A stretch of 64,000 nt of DNA, taken from the NCBI RefSeq assembly GCF_008831235.1, contig NZ_WBKF01000001.1, forward strand, positions 1,422,529-1,486,528, in the 5' to 3' direction. The position numbers and the translations under genes were made by a program. The stretch comes from Pseudoclavibacter sp. CFCC 11306 (GTDB lineage: Bacteria; Actinomycetota; Actinomycetes; Actinomycetales; Microbacteriaceae). A model generated the notes under the pieces. That model was not told where the DNA came from and did no database searches. It saw only the letters and a list, made by a program, of their open reading frames with translations. Position 1 is the first letter of the stretch, and every line of letters starts with the position of its first letter. Of this stretch, positions 34,204 through 43,616 are shown in pieces.

Positions 34204-34574
34204 GATTCCGGCACCGCAGCGACGGCCATCATTTCGATGTGATAGCCCGGCAGCGTGGCTCCCACGGTCGCACGCGGAGGAAATGGTGCCGGTATCAGGC
34301 GTCGATAGACCGCATCGAAACCGGCGAAATCTGTGGTGATGTCGTTCAGGTACACCTTCACCTGCACGAGGTCGCCAAGGCCGGCTCCGGCTTTCTCCAA
34401 GATCTTCCGCAGTAGACCGATAGCGAGTTCGGTCTGCTCTTCAATGGTCGTTCCACGCACCTCGCCGGTCTCAAGATCATGACTGGTGACCCCTGATGTG
34501 AAGATGAGCCCTCCGACGACCTTGGCATGGCTGTAGGCGGCTACGCTTGATCCGACGCTGATGGTTTCTACCAT
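34200..34574 (-). CDS. RidA family (imine/enamine deaminase) protein
   Basis: A 124-aa RidA/YjgF/UK114 protein with GLIFTSGVTSHD, KVYLNDITTDFAGFDAVYRR and FPPRATVGATLPGYHIEMMAVA. The Arg in PPRAT and the terminal Glu-type residue region match the active RidA pattern. RidA hydrolyses reactive imines and enamines released by PLP or flavin enzymes. Placement beside two flavin amino-acid oxidases/dehydrogenases fits that job. The ATG has AGAGAGGAACACC upstream. The stop overlaps the racemase start by 4 nt (coupled). Confidence 0.9.
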   Translation of the reverse strand: MVETISVGSSVAAYSHAKVVGGLIFTSGVTSHDLETGEVRGTTIEEQTELAIGLLRKILEKAGAGLGDLVQVKVYLNDITTDFAGFDAVYRRLIPAPFPPRATVGATLPGYHIEMMAVAAVPES

Positions 34575-34948
34575 GTGGTGTTCCTCTCTCCAACTGCTCG
34601 ATGTGGATGCTGCGGGTGTTCGGCCCAGATACCGAGTGCAGAGCCGGAGGCCGAGGGCTCGCTCTGAATCCCTCTTTCCGTGATGGTAGAAACCGGATGT
34701 TTCCCCGTGGTTTCCTGCTCATTGCGACTGCGAAGCGAAGCAGACGCCGCGCGCATGAGAGCGAACGAGCTCTCACGAGCGTGTGCAGCCGATGGGCCCA
34801 GACCGCCACGGAAGATGCGCCTGCGCATCGCAACGGCCAGCTCGTGCTCAATGCGATAGCGCTGCGGGGTGAGAGCCGACTGTTCGTAAACTCGTCGAAA
34901 TACACTTGAGCGCCGAGAACGGCATCAGTCGCAGAGATTCTCTGCGGC
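34575..34948. other. Gene-free stretch between DadA-like and RidA genes
   Basis: About 370 bp on which several open frames exist, none with a ribosome site plus family-like protein. The only structure I see is a small inverted repeat, GCAGAGATTCTCTGC (34931-34945), just after the DadA-like stop. It may be a weak terminator, in which case a new promoter for the RidA operon should lie here. Confidence 0.45.
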
Positions 34949-36184
34949 TCATGCGAACCTTCCGGGTGAGAACTCCTTGGGAATGCTCGCCTCGTCCAGA
35001 GTGCCGTCGACCAAATCCCTGATGACCTCTCCAGTGATCGCCCCCAAGCTCAGGCCGAGCATGGCGTGCCCAGTGGCGAGTATGACCTCCGGTGCCCCCG
35101 GCACACTGCCGATGACCGGCATGCCGTCTGGCGCCATGGGACGGAACCCAGCCCACCCCGCCGTGCGCTGGGAACTGTCAACGCCGGGAAACGCCTGCTC
35201 AAAGTGACTTGTGATGTACGAGATCGCCCGGTCTTTGACCGCCGAATCCCCACCGAACTCCATGAAGCTGGTGACCCGGAGACGATCGCCGAAGACGGAT
35301 AGCGCGAGGTGCGAGTCTTCCAGAATCACCGTGCCGACGATGCCATGACCCGGGGCCACGTAGTCGACGCTGTACCCTTTGCCACCTTCCATGCACAGAC
35401 GCAGACCGAGGGCACGTGTCAGCTCAGGCGAGGTGTAGCCTGCAGCGATCACCACACGGTCTGCCGTGAATTCTCCGCTCGAAGTGCTGACACCGCTGAC
35501 CTGTCCGCTGGACGAACGCAGAAGACGACGCACCGCCGTCTCTTCGCGCACCGCCCCGCCCGCTGTGACGATCGCGTCACGCAGCGCCTGCATGAGACTG
35601 GTGGGGTTCACCTGCCGCGCTTCCTGGGTCCAGACGCCAAAACGGTAAACGTCGGCAAGGGCCGGTTCCAGGGTGGCGAGCTCGTTTCCCTCCACAGCCC
35701 TGACCTTGGGTGCCATCCAACTCACGCGCTGGTACTGCTGCAGATACCGATCTCGCTGGTCTCGTTCGGTGAACACTTCTGCCAGCCCTCGATTGTGCCG
35801 CTCGTACTCGAGCCCGGTGTCGTCAAGACGGTCGAAGGCGGCCAGCGCCTCTCTGCCGAGCCATGAGTACGCGTCTGTCTGTCTGTCGAAGACACGTTGG
35901 TTGGATGCCCGAGCCATGCCAAGCAGGAATCGCACGTACGAAGGACGAAGATGGGGCCGAATCAACAGGGCTGTACCCCCACCGAACGATCTGACTGCCT
36001 GACTGAAGCCGCCCGGTGCGGGCACAGGGAACGATGACCCGGGGTTCACGAGGCATGCATTGCCCGTGGACGCTCCCGCCCCGATGCGGTGCTTCTCGAA
36101 AACGGTGACCTCGTGCCCGCTGCGCACCAGCTGGTAAGCGCTGATCAGACCGACGACTCCCCCACCGACGACTGCGATTCTCAT
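34949..36184 (-). CDS. D-amino-acid dehydrogenase-like FAD oxidoreductase (DadA type)
   Basis: A 411-aa membrane-associated flavoprotein family member that oxidises D-amino acids (DadA; also cis-4-hydroxy-D-proline dehydrogenase). The FAD loop MRIAVVGGGVVGLISAYQL is at the extreme N-terminus, followed by GAGASTGNACLVNPGSSFP. WAGFRPMAPDGMPVIGSVPG and ATGHAMLGLSLGAITGEV are the C-terminal FAD contacts. Start ATG 36184 follows AAAGGAACGAACG; a longer open frame to 36502 is not credible. It lies between the ABC transporter's binding protein and RidA. With the proline-racemase-family enzyme at 40642 it could form an epimerase plus D-hydroxyproline oxidation pair (inference). Confidence 0.86.
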   Translation of the reverse strand: MRIAVVGGGVVGLISAYQLVRSGHEVTVFEKHRIGAGASTGNACLVNPGSSFPVPAPGGFSQAVRSFGGGTALLIRPHLRPSYVRFLLGMARASNQRVFDRQTDAYSWLGREALAAFDRLDDTGLEYERHNRGLAEVFTERDQRDRYLQQYQRVSWMAPKVRAVEGNELATLEPALADVYRFGVWTQEARQVNPTSLMQALRDAIVTAGGAVREETAVRRLLRSSSGQVSGVSTSSGEFTADRVVIAAGYTSPELTRALGLRLCMEGGKGYSVDYVAPGHGIVGTVILEDSHLALSVFGDRLRVTSFMEFGGDSAVKDRAISYITSHFEQAFPGVDSSQRTAGWAGFRPMAPDGMPVIGSVPGAPEVILATGHAMLGLSLGAITGEVIRDLVDGTLDEASIPKEFSPGRFA

Positions 36185-36383
36185 CGTTCGTTCCTTTCTC
36201 TGACTGAAATCGTTCATTCGTTTCTGACGTCCGGCATTTGCCGGTCGACGTCCGAGAACCGCGTCGTGGCGTCGCCGCCCGGACTGTCCGGTAAGACGCC
36301 CTATATGAAGATGGTCTGCTGATCTCGAACGTTGGCGGAGGTTTGCGACCACCGGAATGGTGACAGCAGCCGCCCTGAGAGAA

Positions 36384-36424
36384 GAGCGGGTGAGACACCA
36401 TGGGAAAAGATGTCTCACCCGCTC
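36384..36424 (-). terminator. Terminator after the ABC binding-protein gene
   Basis: GAGCGGGTGAGACA (36384-36397) pairs perfectly with TGTCTCACCCGCTC (36411-36424). This is a 14-bp stem with a 13-nt loop, 26 nt downstream of the binding-protein stop on the minus strand. Confidence 0.75.
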
Positions 36425-36449
36425 GAGTTCCGACTTCGAATCAGTCTGA

Positions 36450-37319
36450 TCAGCCGATGATCTTGAGATCTGTCTCGGCGGGAACGACGATGCTCTCGTC
36501 AAAGCCGTTGGACTTGACCAGCTCCGCCAGGGATCCGTCTTCCCGCATCTTCTTCAGATCAGCGTCCAAAGCCTCCTTCAGTCCCGAGTTCTCCTTCGAG
36601 ATGGGGAACACCGTCTGAGCTGGTTCCACCGATGCCACGACCCGATTGTCAGGCTCGGCGATCTTCACCGTGTAATCAGTCTGATCCTTGTATTCCGAGA
36701 CCTGCACACCATAGGAGTCCACGGCGGCGCCCACCCGTCCGTTGAGGAGGTCTTGCTGAAGTTCGACCGAACTCGGGTAGGTCTGCAGCTTGTCTCCCAG
36801 CACCGACTTGAGGTCCTCGGTCCAGAGGTAGCCGTCAACGGTGCCGACGGCGTCAAGACTCTCGAGACCGGCGACCGTGCTGACACCGTCTTTCGACACA
36901 ATCGACATGGAGTCGGTGTACATGGGCCCTGAGAAGTCGACGACTTTGTTGCGCTCAGCAGTCGGGTACCAGGCGCCGGTAGTGATATCAATGGTCTTCT
37001 GCTGACTGATCATGGGGATCGAATTGGCGTAGGTCGCCTGAGTGTACGCCACGTCGAGACACTCCATCTCCGCCAGTTTCTTCGCGATGTCGATGTCGAG
37101 ACCAGTGGCGGCACCTCCGGCCGCATTGGCGCTGAACGGAGGTGTGTCGGTAACGCCCACGGTGAGCTTCCCTTCAGCGGCGGTGCTCAGACCTGAGTGT
37201 GCGGGAGTGCAGTCTTTGTTCTGCGAGCTGCCCGAGTCGCTTGAGCAGCCGACCAGCGCGATGCCCGCCAATGCGAGGATCGCCGTGCCCGAGGTCAGCG
37301 TCGTCAGTTTCTTGTTCAT
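36450..37319 (-). CDS. Amino-acid ABC transporter substrate-binding lipoprotein (transporter locus)
   Basis: A 289-aa family 3 binding protein. The signal ends in lipobox ALVGC with Cys25. The ATG at 37319 has AAAGGATCATTGCA upstream. The mature part begins GKLTVGVTDTPPFSANA and includes QQKTIDITTGAWYPTAERNK and TVDGYLWTEDLKSVLGDK. It is a full-length paralog of the orphan binding protein at 13884-14804. It follows two permease genes and an ATPase gene and ends in a strong terminator. Ligand is likely an amino acid or a related cation. Confidence 0.9.
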   Translation of the reverse strand: MNKKLTTLTSGTAILALAGIALVGCSSDSGSSQNKDCTPAHSGLSTAAEGKLTVGVTDTPPFSANAAGGAATGLDIDIAKKLAEMECLDVAYTQATYANSIPMISQQKTIDITTGAWYPTAERNKVVDFSGPMYTDSMSIVSKDGVSTVAGLESLDAVGTVDGYLWTEDLKSVLGDKLQTYPSSVELQQDLLNGRVGAAVDSYGVQVSEYKDQTDYTVKIAEPDNRVVASVEPAQTVFPISKENSGLKEALDADLKKMREDGSLAELVKSNGFDESIVVPAETDLKIIG

Positions 37320-37439
37320 TGCAATGATCCTTTCGAGTACAGCTCGATCATGGTGGCTGTCGAAGAGGACAGGCACCGTTCATGTCGGGGTCAGGCGCAG
37401 CAGAACTCTGTGCTTGAGCGCCTCACAGCGTGTTCCTCC

Positions 37440-38084
37440 TCATGAGTAGTTCCGGTTCATACGACGCTCGACGAACACCGACAGCCAGGTGACGGGCATC
37501 GAGATCACCGCATAGATAGCTCCTGCGATCAGGAAGACCTTCAGGTATTCGAATGTCGCATTGCCCACTTGGTAGGCCGCGCTCATCAGCTCGGGAACGG
37601 CGATCGAGTAGGCCAGCGACGTCGCCTGAAACATCTGGATGGCAAGACCCATAAGCGAGGGGATCGCCGACCGGAGCCCTTGGGGAACGATGACTCGTCC
37701 AAAGACAGTTCGTCGTTCGAGGCCGAGAGCCTGTGCGGCCTCCACCTGTCCCTTCGCCACTGATTGCAGACCACCGCGAATCATCTCTGATGAATAGGCG
37801 GCAGTGGTGATGGTCAATGCGATGATCGCTGCCACCACATTGTCGAAGAGCACGTTGATCGCAGGCAACCCGAAGTAGACGATATAGAGCATCACAAGCG
37901 CAGGCGTTCCGCGTCCGAGCTCCACGAGGACGAGCCCGGGCCATTTCAGCCATGGGTTCCGGGCAGAGACCACGACAGCCAGCAGCAGCCCGATCACATA
38001 GCCCAGGGCGACGGAGACGACCGTCACATACAGACTGATCTGCAGGCCGCTCAGGAAACGCGGCAAGTACTGAAGAATATCCAT
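37440..38084 (-). CDS. Polar amino-acid ABC transporter permease (214 aa)
   Basis: Second permease of the system, with about five helices and the EAA loop EAAQALGLERRTVFGRVIVPQGLR (about 133-156). It starts 1 nt after the stop of the other permease gene, so the pair is tightly coupled and probably forms a heterodimer. Confidence 0.9.
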   Translation of the reverse strand: MDILQYLPRFLSGLQISLYVTVVSVALGYVIGLLLAVVVSARNPWLKWPGLVLVELGRGTPALVMLYIVYFGLPAINVLFDNVVAAIIALTITTAAYSSEMIRGGLQSVAKGQVEAAQALGLERRTVFGRVIVPQGLRSAIPSLMGLAIQMFQATSLAYSIAVPELMSAAYQVGNATFEYLKVFLIAGAIYAVISMPVTWLSVFVERRMNRNYS

Positions 38085-38085
38085 G

Positions 38086-38724
38086 TCAGGCAGCCTTCCT
38101 CAGACGAGCGTCGAGTCTGCGCGCGAGCACGGCCAGCGGCACGCTCACCACGATGTACACCAGTGCCGCGATGAAGAACGGGGTGAGCGCATCCGGTCCT
38201 GGGTTCTGCCTCGCGAAGTTGGTGGAGTAGTAGACCATCTCCGTCACTCCGATCGTTGACGCGATTGATGAGTCCTTCAGCAGACCGATCAGATACGTGG
38301 CGATCGAAGGCGAAGTGATGCGATACGCCTGCGGCGCGACGATGTTGAGGAACGCTGTGGAACGTTTGAGCCCAAGCGCCTCCGCAGCCTCCCACTGTCC
38401 GAAGTGCACTGATTGAATGCCACCTCGAAGAATCTCTGCGAGATACGCCGCGGAGATCAGACTGAATCCCACTATCGCAGCCTGAATCGGCTTGAACTTG
38501 AAGTGACCGATGACGATGCCGAAGTAGATGATGAAGAGCCAAACAATGATCGGAATACCGCGTATGAGATCGACCAGGAAACGGAAGAACAGACGCACCG
38601 GCGCCCACTCGGATCGGAGTGCGACGACGAGAGGAATCGCCAAGATGAAACCGATGACGAACGAGACCACGGTGATCAGCAAGGTCAGTGGCAAGCCGAG
38701 AAGAACAGCTGTGAGGGCGCCCAC
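38086..38724 (-). CDS. Polar amino-acid ABC transporter permease (212 aa)
   Basis: First permease of the system. The N-terminal helix LTAVLLGLPLTLLITVVSF and the EAA loop EAAEALGLKRSTAFLNIVAPQAYR are clear. Its start is 2 nt after the ATPase stop, and its stop is 1 nt before the next permease. Confidence 0.9.
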   Translation of the reverse strand: MGALTAVLLGLPLTLLITVVSFVIGFILAIPLVVALRSEWAPVRLFFRFLVDLIRGIPIIVWLFIIYFGIVIGHFKFKPIQAAIVGFSLISAAYLAEILRGGIQSVHFGQWEAAEALGLKRSTAFLNIVAPQAYRITSPSIATYLIGLLKDSSIASTIGVTEMVYYSTNFARQNPGPDALTPFFIAALVYIVVSVPLAVLARRLDARLRKAA

Positions 38725-38726
38725 GG

Positions 38727-39512
38727 TCAGCGCTCCAGGACTGCGCGAAGAAAGCGCCTGGTGCGCTCTTCCTTCGGGTTGCTCATGATCTCTCGAGGGT
38801 CTCCCTGCTCGATGATCTTGCAGTCGGCCATGACCACGAGGTGATCGGAGACGTCACGAGCAAATGACATCTCGTGTGTGACCACGATCATCGTCATACC
38901 CGCAGCCGCAAGCTCACGCATGACCGCAAGCACCTCAAGCCCGAGCTCCGGGTCAAGCGCTGAGGTCGGCTCGTCGAAGAGCATGATGCTGGGGTTGAGT
39001 GCAAGGGCTCGAGCAATCGCAATACGCTGCTGCTGACCGCCCGAACACCTCGCAGGATATTGGTCGGCTTTGTCTTTCAGGCCGACGCGGTCGAGCAGTT
39101 CAAGCGAACGCTCATCTGCCTCTGCCTTCGAACGACCCAGTATTTTCTGCTGGGGAAAGCTTACGTTTTTGAGAACCGTGAGGTTGGGAAAGAGATTGAA
39201 TGACTGGAAGACCATGCCGACCGTGCGACGCAGAGCGGTGAGGTCTTTTGCCGACACCTGCTTACCGGGTTCGATGGTGTGTCCGTCGACTTTAATCACT
39301 CCAGAATCAGGGACTTCCAGCAGGTTTATGCACCGCAGAAACGTGCTCTTTCCTGCTCCTGATGGGCCGATCAATGCCGTAACGCTTCCGGGCTCCACAT
39401 GAAGAGAGACATCATCAAGTACGACATGATCGCCGAATCGTTTGGAGATGTGCTCCAGATCGACGCCGAGATGCACAACATCATTCGGCATCGTGATAAT
39501 CGGTGCTTCCAT
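38727..39512 (-). CDS. Polar amino-acid ABC transporter ATP-binding protein
   Basis: A 261-aa GlnQ-type ATPase. Walker A is GPSGAGKST, the Q-loop [10 protein letters not shown], the signature CSGGQQQR (Cys in place of the usual Leu) and Walker [13 protein letters not shown], then VTHEMSF. Start ATG 39512 with AAGGAACGGAAA upstream. It is the promoter-proximal gene of the transporter operon. The 1.1 kb upstream of it has no recognisable gene and probably holds the promoter. Confidence 0.92.
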   Translation of the reverse strand: MEAPIITMPNDVVHLGVDLEHISKRFGDHVVLDDVSLHVEPGSVTALIGPSGAGKSTFLRCINLLEVPDSGVIKVDGHTIEPGKQVSAKDLTALRRTVGMVFQSFNLFPNLTVLKNVSFPQQKILGRSKAEADERSLELLDRVGLKDKADQYPARCSGGQQQRIAIARALALNPSIMLFDEPTSALDPELGLEVLAVMRELAAAGMTMIVVTHEMSFARDVSDHLVVMADCKIIEQGDPREIMSNPKEERTRRFLRAVLER

Positions 39513-40641
39513 TTTCCGTTCCTTAGACTCTCGAATGAAACAGCTTCTGAGTTCAGAGATCGAGCTTGTAGAACCGTGCAGCCAGCACAGTCGCACGTGT
39601 TCGCACGCTGAGACTCGATTACGAAACTCACCCCTGCAGCGAACGTGACATCACACTATCGACGAGCTGTTTCTTGTGTGTTTCACAGAGGTGTCCGCTG
39701 CAGTTCACTTCATCAATCGGTTTTCACCGAGCACGATGTCTGCAGAATGTACGATCCGCGTATGACGCATCGACTCGTCCGCACATCTCGTCTGCCAGAA
39801 AAACGACGAGGAACCCGATGCGGTCTGTTCACAACAGCTCAGAGCTTTCCGCCAGTCTGAAATCGGTCTTGACCGCGCGTCAGCTTCCAATGAAGATCGC
39901 TACGGAAGCCAGATGTCCGGTCGCCCACGCCGCACCAATGGATCCCGCCTTGTCTAGATGAGGCACCTCATGCGAGAGTCACGGTCATGACACCATGTCA
40001 GGCGTGTTCCGTCACGCGGCCGTAACCTGCGGCCTTCTGCCGAACGAGGCACAGATTCGGCGAGTCCCCGTACCTCTCAATCGCACGGGCGTCCACACCC
40101 TCAAGAAGAGTACGACGTGAGCCGATTCGAATTCGTTGGTTGAGGAATGAGGCGCATTCGGACCCCCCATGACCTCCTTGGCATGTCGAAGTGTTCTTCG
40201 CGAACGAGCGAGGCGATTCTGGAGACTGACACGTGGCAGGAGCCATGGACGTTCTTTGCAGTTGGCGAGCAAGACATCAGGAAGTGCCATGATTCTCGAG
40301 AACGAGGTATCCGAGTATTGCACACTGATTACTCAATGGCTACGTCTCGATATTCGCTCCTGTTCTGTCGTTAATTCCTCGTTACTCGAAGGCGGAGCAC
40401 CTTCCGCAGATCTATGCTGCATAAGTGCGGCATCTTCAGACACACCTTCGAAGCGCCAACAGCAGAGCACCAGAGGATGCGGCGGTGTGTTCGCCGACTC
40501 GAGTCAGGAGCCTCCGTGTCGTCAACGAATCGAGCGATCTTCATGACCGACAAGCTCAGAACGCCCCGACATCGGACGCCCCCTCTCTGCAACGGCTTGT
40601 GCGGTGAAGACTTCGCGGGATAAGCGTTCGCAGGAGGACAC
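39513..40641. other. 1.1-kb gene-poor region
   Basis: Between the divergent ABC operon and the proline-racemase-family gene there is no open frame with both a ribosome site and recognisable protein features. The minus-strand frames around 39998-40323 and the plus-strand frames around 40169-40623 are short, Arg/Ser/Cys-rich and lack a clear start. Composition looks less GC-rich than in the neighbours. A decayed gene, for example a lost local regulator, is possible, but I could not identify one. Confidence 0.5.
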
Positions 40642-41652
40642 TTGAGAACTGCACGGATCATCAGCACAGTCGAATCGCACACCGAGGGCATGCCGACGCG
40701 TGTCGTCGTCGGCGGGGTGGGCGTCCTTCCCGGCTCAACCATGGAAGAGCGCCGACAACGGTTCATGGCCGACCAGGACGGCTTGCGCACACTGCTCATG
40801 ACTGAGCCCCGCGGGCACAGTGCCATGAGCGGCGCCATCTTACAGCCGCCCTGCCGCCCAGACGCCGATTTCGGAGTGCTCTACATCGAAGTCTCCGGCT
40901 GCCTGTCCATGTGCGGTCACGGCACCATCGGCGTTGCCACCGTGCTCGTCGAGACCGGTATGGTGCCTGCCGTCGAGCCGGTTACGGTCATCCGGCTCGA
41001 TACGCCGGCTGGCTTGGTCACGGCGCGCGTACATGTCAGCGAGGGCCATGCCACAGCGGTCACCATCCGCAACGTCCCCTCCTTCGTTCAAGCGCTGGAT
41101 CAGGAGGTGAGCGTGCCGGAGCTCGGCATGGTCACCTACGACCTCGCATTCGGCGGCAACTTCTATGCGATTGTGCGGCTCGACCAGATCGGAGTGCCAT
41201 TCGATCGAGTTCGAAGCGCAGAGATGCTCGACGCCGGGTTGCGCATCATGGACGCCATCAACGCGACGAACCGCCCTGAGCACCCTGAGCACCCTGAGCA
41301 GCCCAGCATTAACACCTGTCACCATGTGTATCTGCAGGCACCGGGCTCGACCGCTCGACATTCTCGTCATGCCATGGCCATCTACCCGGGGTGGTTCGAT
41401 CGGTCGCCGTGCGGCACCGGCACCAGTGCACGCATGGCTCAGCTGCACGCACGTGGTGAACTCCCGCTCCAGACGCCGTTCGTCAATGAGTCTCTGATCA
41501 GCACGACGTTCACAGGAATGCTTGTCGGCAGAACCATGGTCGGCGACCTGCCCGCAGTCATCCCCGAGATCACAGGCCGAGCCTGGGTCACAGGTACGGC
41601 TCAGTGGATGCTCGACCCGACAGACCCGTTCCCTACAGGCTTCACTGTGTGA
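40642..41652 (+). CDS. Proline racemase / 4-hydroxyproline epimerase family enzyme
   Basis: A 336-aa cofactor-independent racemase with both catalytic thiols: Cys91 in SMCGHGTIG and Cys257 in SPCGTGTSA. The N-terminus (STVESHTEGMPTRVVVGG) is the family signature. A loop at about 212-220 consists of a tandem PEH repeat from three exact 9-bp DNA repeats. The start is TTG with GGAGGA just upstream. Members interconvert L/D-proline or trans-4-hydroxy-L- and cis-4-hydroxy-D-proline, or dehydrate 3-hydroxyproline if the second Cys is Thr, which is not the case here. The DadA-like enzyme at 34949 could use its product (inference). Confidence 0.87.
   Translation: MRTARIISTVESHTEGMPTRVVVGGVGVLPGSTMEERRQRFMADQDGLRTLLMTEPRGHSAMSGAILQPPCRPDADFGVLYIEVSGCLSMCGHGTIGVATVLVETGMVPAVEPVTVIRLDTPAGLVTARVHVSEGHATAVTIRNVPSFVQALDQEVSVPELGMVTYDLAFGGNFYAIVRLDQIGVPFDRVRSAEMLDAGLRIMDAINATNRPEHPEHPEQPSINTCHHVYLQAPGSTARHSRHAMAIYPGWFDRSPCGTGTSARMAQLHARGELPLQTPFVNESLISTTFTGMLVGRTMVGDLPAVIPEITGRAWVTGTAQWMLDPTDPFPTGFTV
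41274..41300 (+). repeat. Three exact 9-bp tandem repeats inside the racemase gene
   Basis: CCCTGAGCA occurs three times back to back (41274, 41283, 41292), encoding a Pro-Glu-His repeat in a surface loop. The unit preserves frame, so slippage would only lengthen or shorten the loop. Confidence 0.8.
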
Positions 41653-41884
41653 CTTCAGGCCTCGCGCACCACCGACCACGTAAGACGTTCACTTGAGTCG
41701 GTAATGGTCAACGGGCGCTTCAGAGACCTGCCGATGACCGACCTCGGCATCAACGAATGAAGTCTGCGTACGTCACTGCAGATGCAAAACCGGCATTGGC
41801 CTCGGACATGGTGTTGGCCGGACTGACGGTCTGTGAGATACCGTGCGGCACAGTGGCAGCCCGATCGCCGTTCGCGGGGTCAGT

Positions 41885-43336
41885 TCACTCCTCGACCACC
41901 GGGATCCACGGGTGAATCAGGTGCTCGGGCAGCAGAGCGGCCTCAAGCTGCTCATCGCTCATGAGTCCTTCTTCTCGCACGATGTCGGGGATGCTGCGCT
42001 TCTGTTCCAGCGCTTCCTGCGCAACGCGCGTGGCCGTCTGGTAGCCGAGCACAGGCGACAGAGCGGTGACGATCGACACCGAGTTCCACACCTGCTCGCG
42101 AAGATGCTCGGTGTTGGCCGTGATGCCGACGATGCAGCGATCGGTCAGTGTGCGCAGAGCGCGTTCGAGATGACGAATCTCTTCGAAGAGCGAATGCGCG
42201 ATGATCGGCTCGAAGGCATTCAGCTGCAGCTGCCCGCCTTCGGCCGCGAGCGAGATGGTCACGTCGTGGCCGATGATCTCGTACGCGACCTGGTTGACCA
42301 CCTCGGGAATCACCGGGTTCACTTTGCCGGGCATGATCGACGAGCCAGCCTGCACCGGAGGCAGGTTGATCTCGCCCAGGCCCGAACGCGGGCCGCTCGA
42401 CAGCAGCCGCAGATCGTTGCAGACCTTCGAAATCTTGACCGCGATGCGTTTGAGCACGCCTGAGAGCTGCACGAAACCACCGACGTCCTGTGTCGCCTCG
42501 ACGAGGTTGCCGGCGCCCAAGAGACCGAGCCCGGTCAGTCGGTTCAGCTCGACGATCATCGCCGGCGCGTACTCCGGTGGAGTGTTGATGCCTGTGCCGA
42601 TGGCGGTGCCGCCGATGTTCAGCTCTTTGAGCAGCGCACGTGCGGCCGCCAGCACCTTGATGTCGGCGCGGATCATCTCTGCATAGGTGCCGAACTCCTG
42701 GCCGAGCGTCATCGGCACGGCATCCTGCAGCTGGGTGCGACCGAGCTTGAGCACATGCGCGAACTCGCTCTCTTTGACCGCGAAGGCATCGGCTGTATAG
42801 GCCAATGCCTCGCTGAGCTCGTCGAGCATCAGCAGCAGGGCGATCTTGATGGCGCTGGGGTAGACGTCGTTGGTCGACTGGCAGCAGTTGACGTCATTGT
42901 GCGGGTCGATCAGATCGTAGCGTCCCTTTGCGGCACCGATCTCTTCGAGGGCGACATTGGCCACGACCTCATTGGCGTTCATGTTGGTCGACGTGCCTGC
43001 GCCGCCCTGGATCATGCCGACGGCGAACTCATCGTGCAGCGCTCCCGAGCGGATGCGCTCACAGGCGTCGACGATCGCCTTCGAGGTGTCGGGTTTGATG
43101 AGCCCCAGACGGGCGTTCACCGAGGCCGCAGCCTCTTTCAGCACGGCCAGAGCATTGACGAATTCCGGATAGTTGCCGACTGATTTGTGCGTGATCGGAA
43201 AGTTGTGCAGCGCACGTTCCGTATTGATGCCGTAATAGTGCGAATTGTCGATGTCCAGCGAGCCCAGCAGGTCTGTCTCCTGGCGTATGTCCGCGGTGGG
43301 CGGGGTAACGGTCTGGGCATCCATGATCTTGCTCAT
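41885..43336 (-). CDS. aspA: Aspartate ammonia-lyase
   Basis: A 483-aa member of the fumarase/aspartase superfamily that converts L-aspartate to fumarate and ammonia. The signature GSSIMPGKVNPVIPE (about 330-345) is present, with the substrate-site GTGINTPPEYA, QSTNDVYPSA and MIQGGAGTSTNMNANEV. The N-terminus DLLGSLDIDNSHYYGINTERALHNF is typical of aspartase, not fumarase, which has a different residue set there. ATG 43336 is chosen with AAGGAG 12 nt upstream; an in-frame ATG at 43324 is also possible. No operon partners are evident. It fits the window's amino-acid catabolism theme. Confidence 0.9.
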   Translation of the reverse strand: MSKIMDAQTVTPPTADIRQETDLLGSLDIDNSHYYGINTERALHNFPITHKSVGNYPEFVNALAVLKEAAASVNARLGLIKPDTSKAIVDACERIRSGALHDEFAVGMIQGGAGTSTNMNANEVVANVALEEIGAAKGRYDLIDPHNDVNCCQSTNDVYPSAIKIALLLMLDELSEALAYTADAFAVKESEFAHVLKLGRTQLQDAVPMTLGQEFGTYAEMIRADIKVLAAARALLKELNIGGTAIGTGINTPPEYAPAMIVELNRLTGLGLLGAGNLVEATQDVGGFVQLSGVLKRIAVKISKVCNDLRLLSSGPRSGLGEINLPPVQAGSSIMPGKVNPVIPEVVNQVAYEIIGHDVTISLAAEGGQLQLNAFEPIIAHSLFEEIRHLERALRTLTDRCIVGITANTEHLREQVWNSVSIVTALSPVLGYQTATRVAQEALEQKRSIPDIVREEGLMSDEQLEAALLPEHLIHPWIPVVEE

Positions 43337-43440
43337 GCGCGGTGTTTTCTCCTTGTGGGAACTGAAGCGGTCGCATGACCTGCGCAGCCGGCCCTCGTCT
43401 GCCGGCTGCATGTCGAACAGTCTAGAAGAGCAGCTGTGTC

Positions 43441-43458
43441 GTCTGTGTTAACAGAGAC
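43441..43458. promoter_or_regulatory. Near-perfect palindrome upstream of aspA
   Basis: GTCTGTGTTAACAGAGAC is symmetric except for one pair of positions and is centred on GTTAAC, about 105 bp upstream of the aspA start. It may be an operator; no matching regulator is adjacent. Confidence 0.35.
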
Positions 43459-43616
43459 CGGCCGTCACGGCCAACGGTGGTCCGCCACGGCTCTTGCCCG
43501 CGCAGGTCCGTGCACAGCCCTGCGACGCCATCATGCTGACAGCGCAGGCGTCAGCAGTCCCGACACGTCAGCCGACGAGACTGCGGCTGAGATCGGTGAG
43601 AGTCGGCCTTGAGCGG

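Noticed and set aside
34601-34909. Possible 102-codon plus-strand gene in the gap beside RidA
   Set aside because: Arg/Ser-rich translation, no ribosome site, no recognisable features.
40371-40838. Possible 155-codon minus-strand gene before the racemase
   Set aside because: Half of it is antisense to the racemase N-terminus. No ribosome site and Cys/Arg/Ser-rich composition.
40642-41652. trans-3-hydroxy-L-proline dehydratase
   Set aside because: The second catalytic position is Cys257 (SPCGTGTSA). Dehydratases of this family carry Thr there, so a racemase/epimerase is more likely.
41700-41884. Short frame starting MVNGRFRDLP between the racemase and aspA
   Set aside because: Only about 18 codons, with no ribosome site and no recognisable homology.
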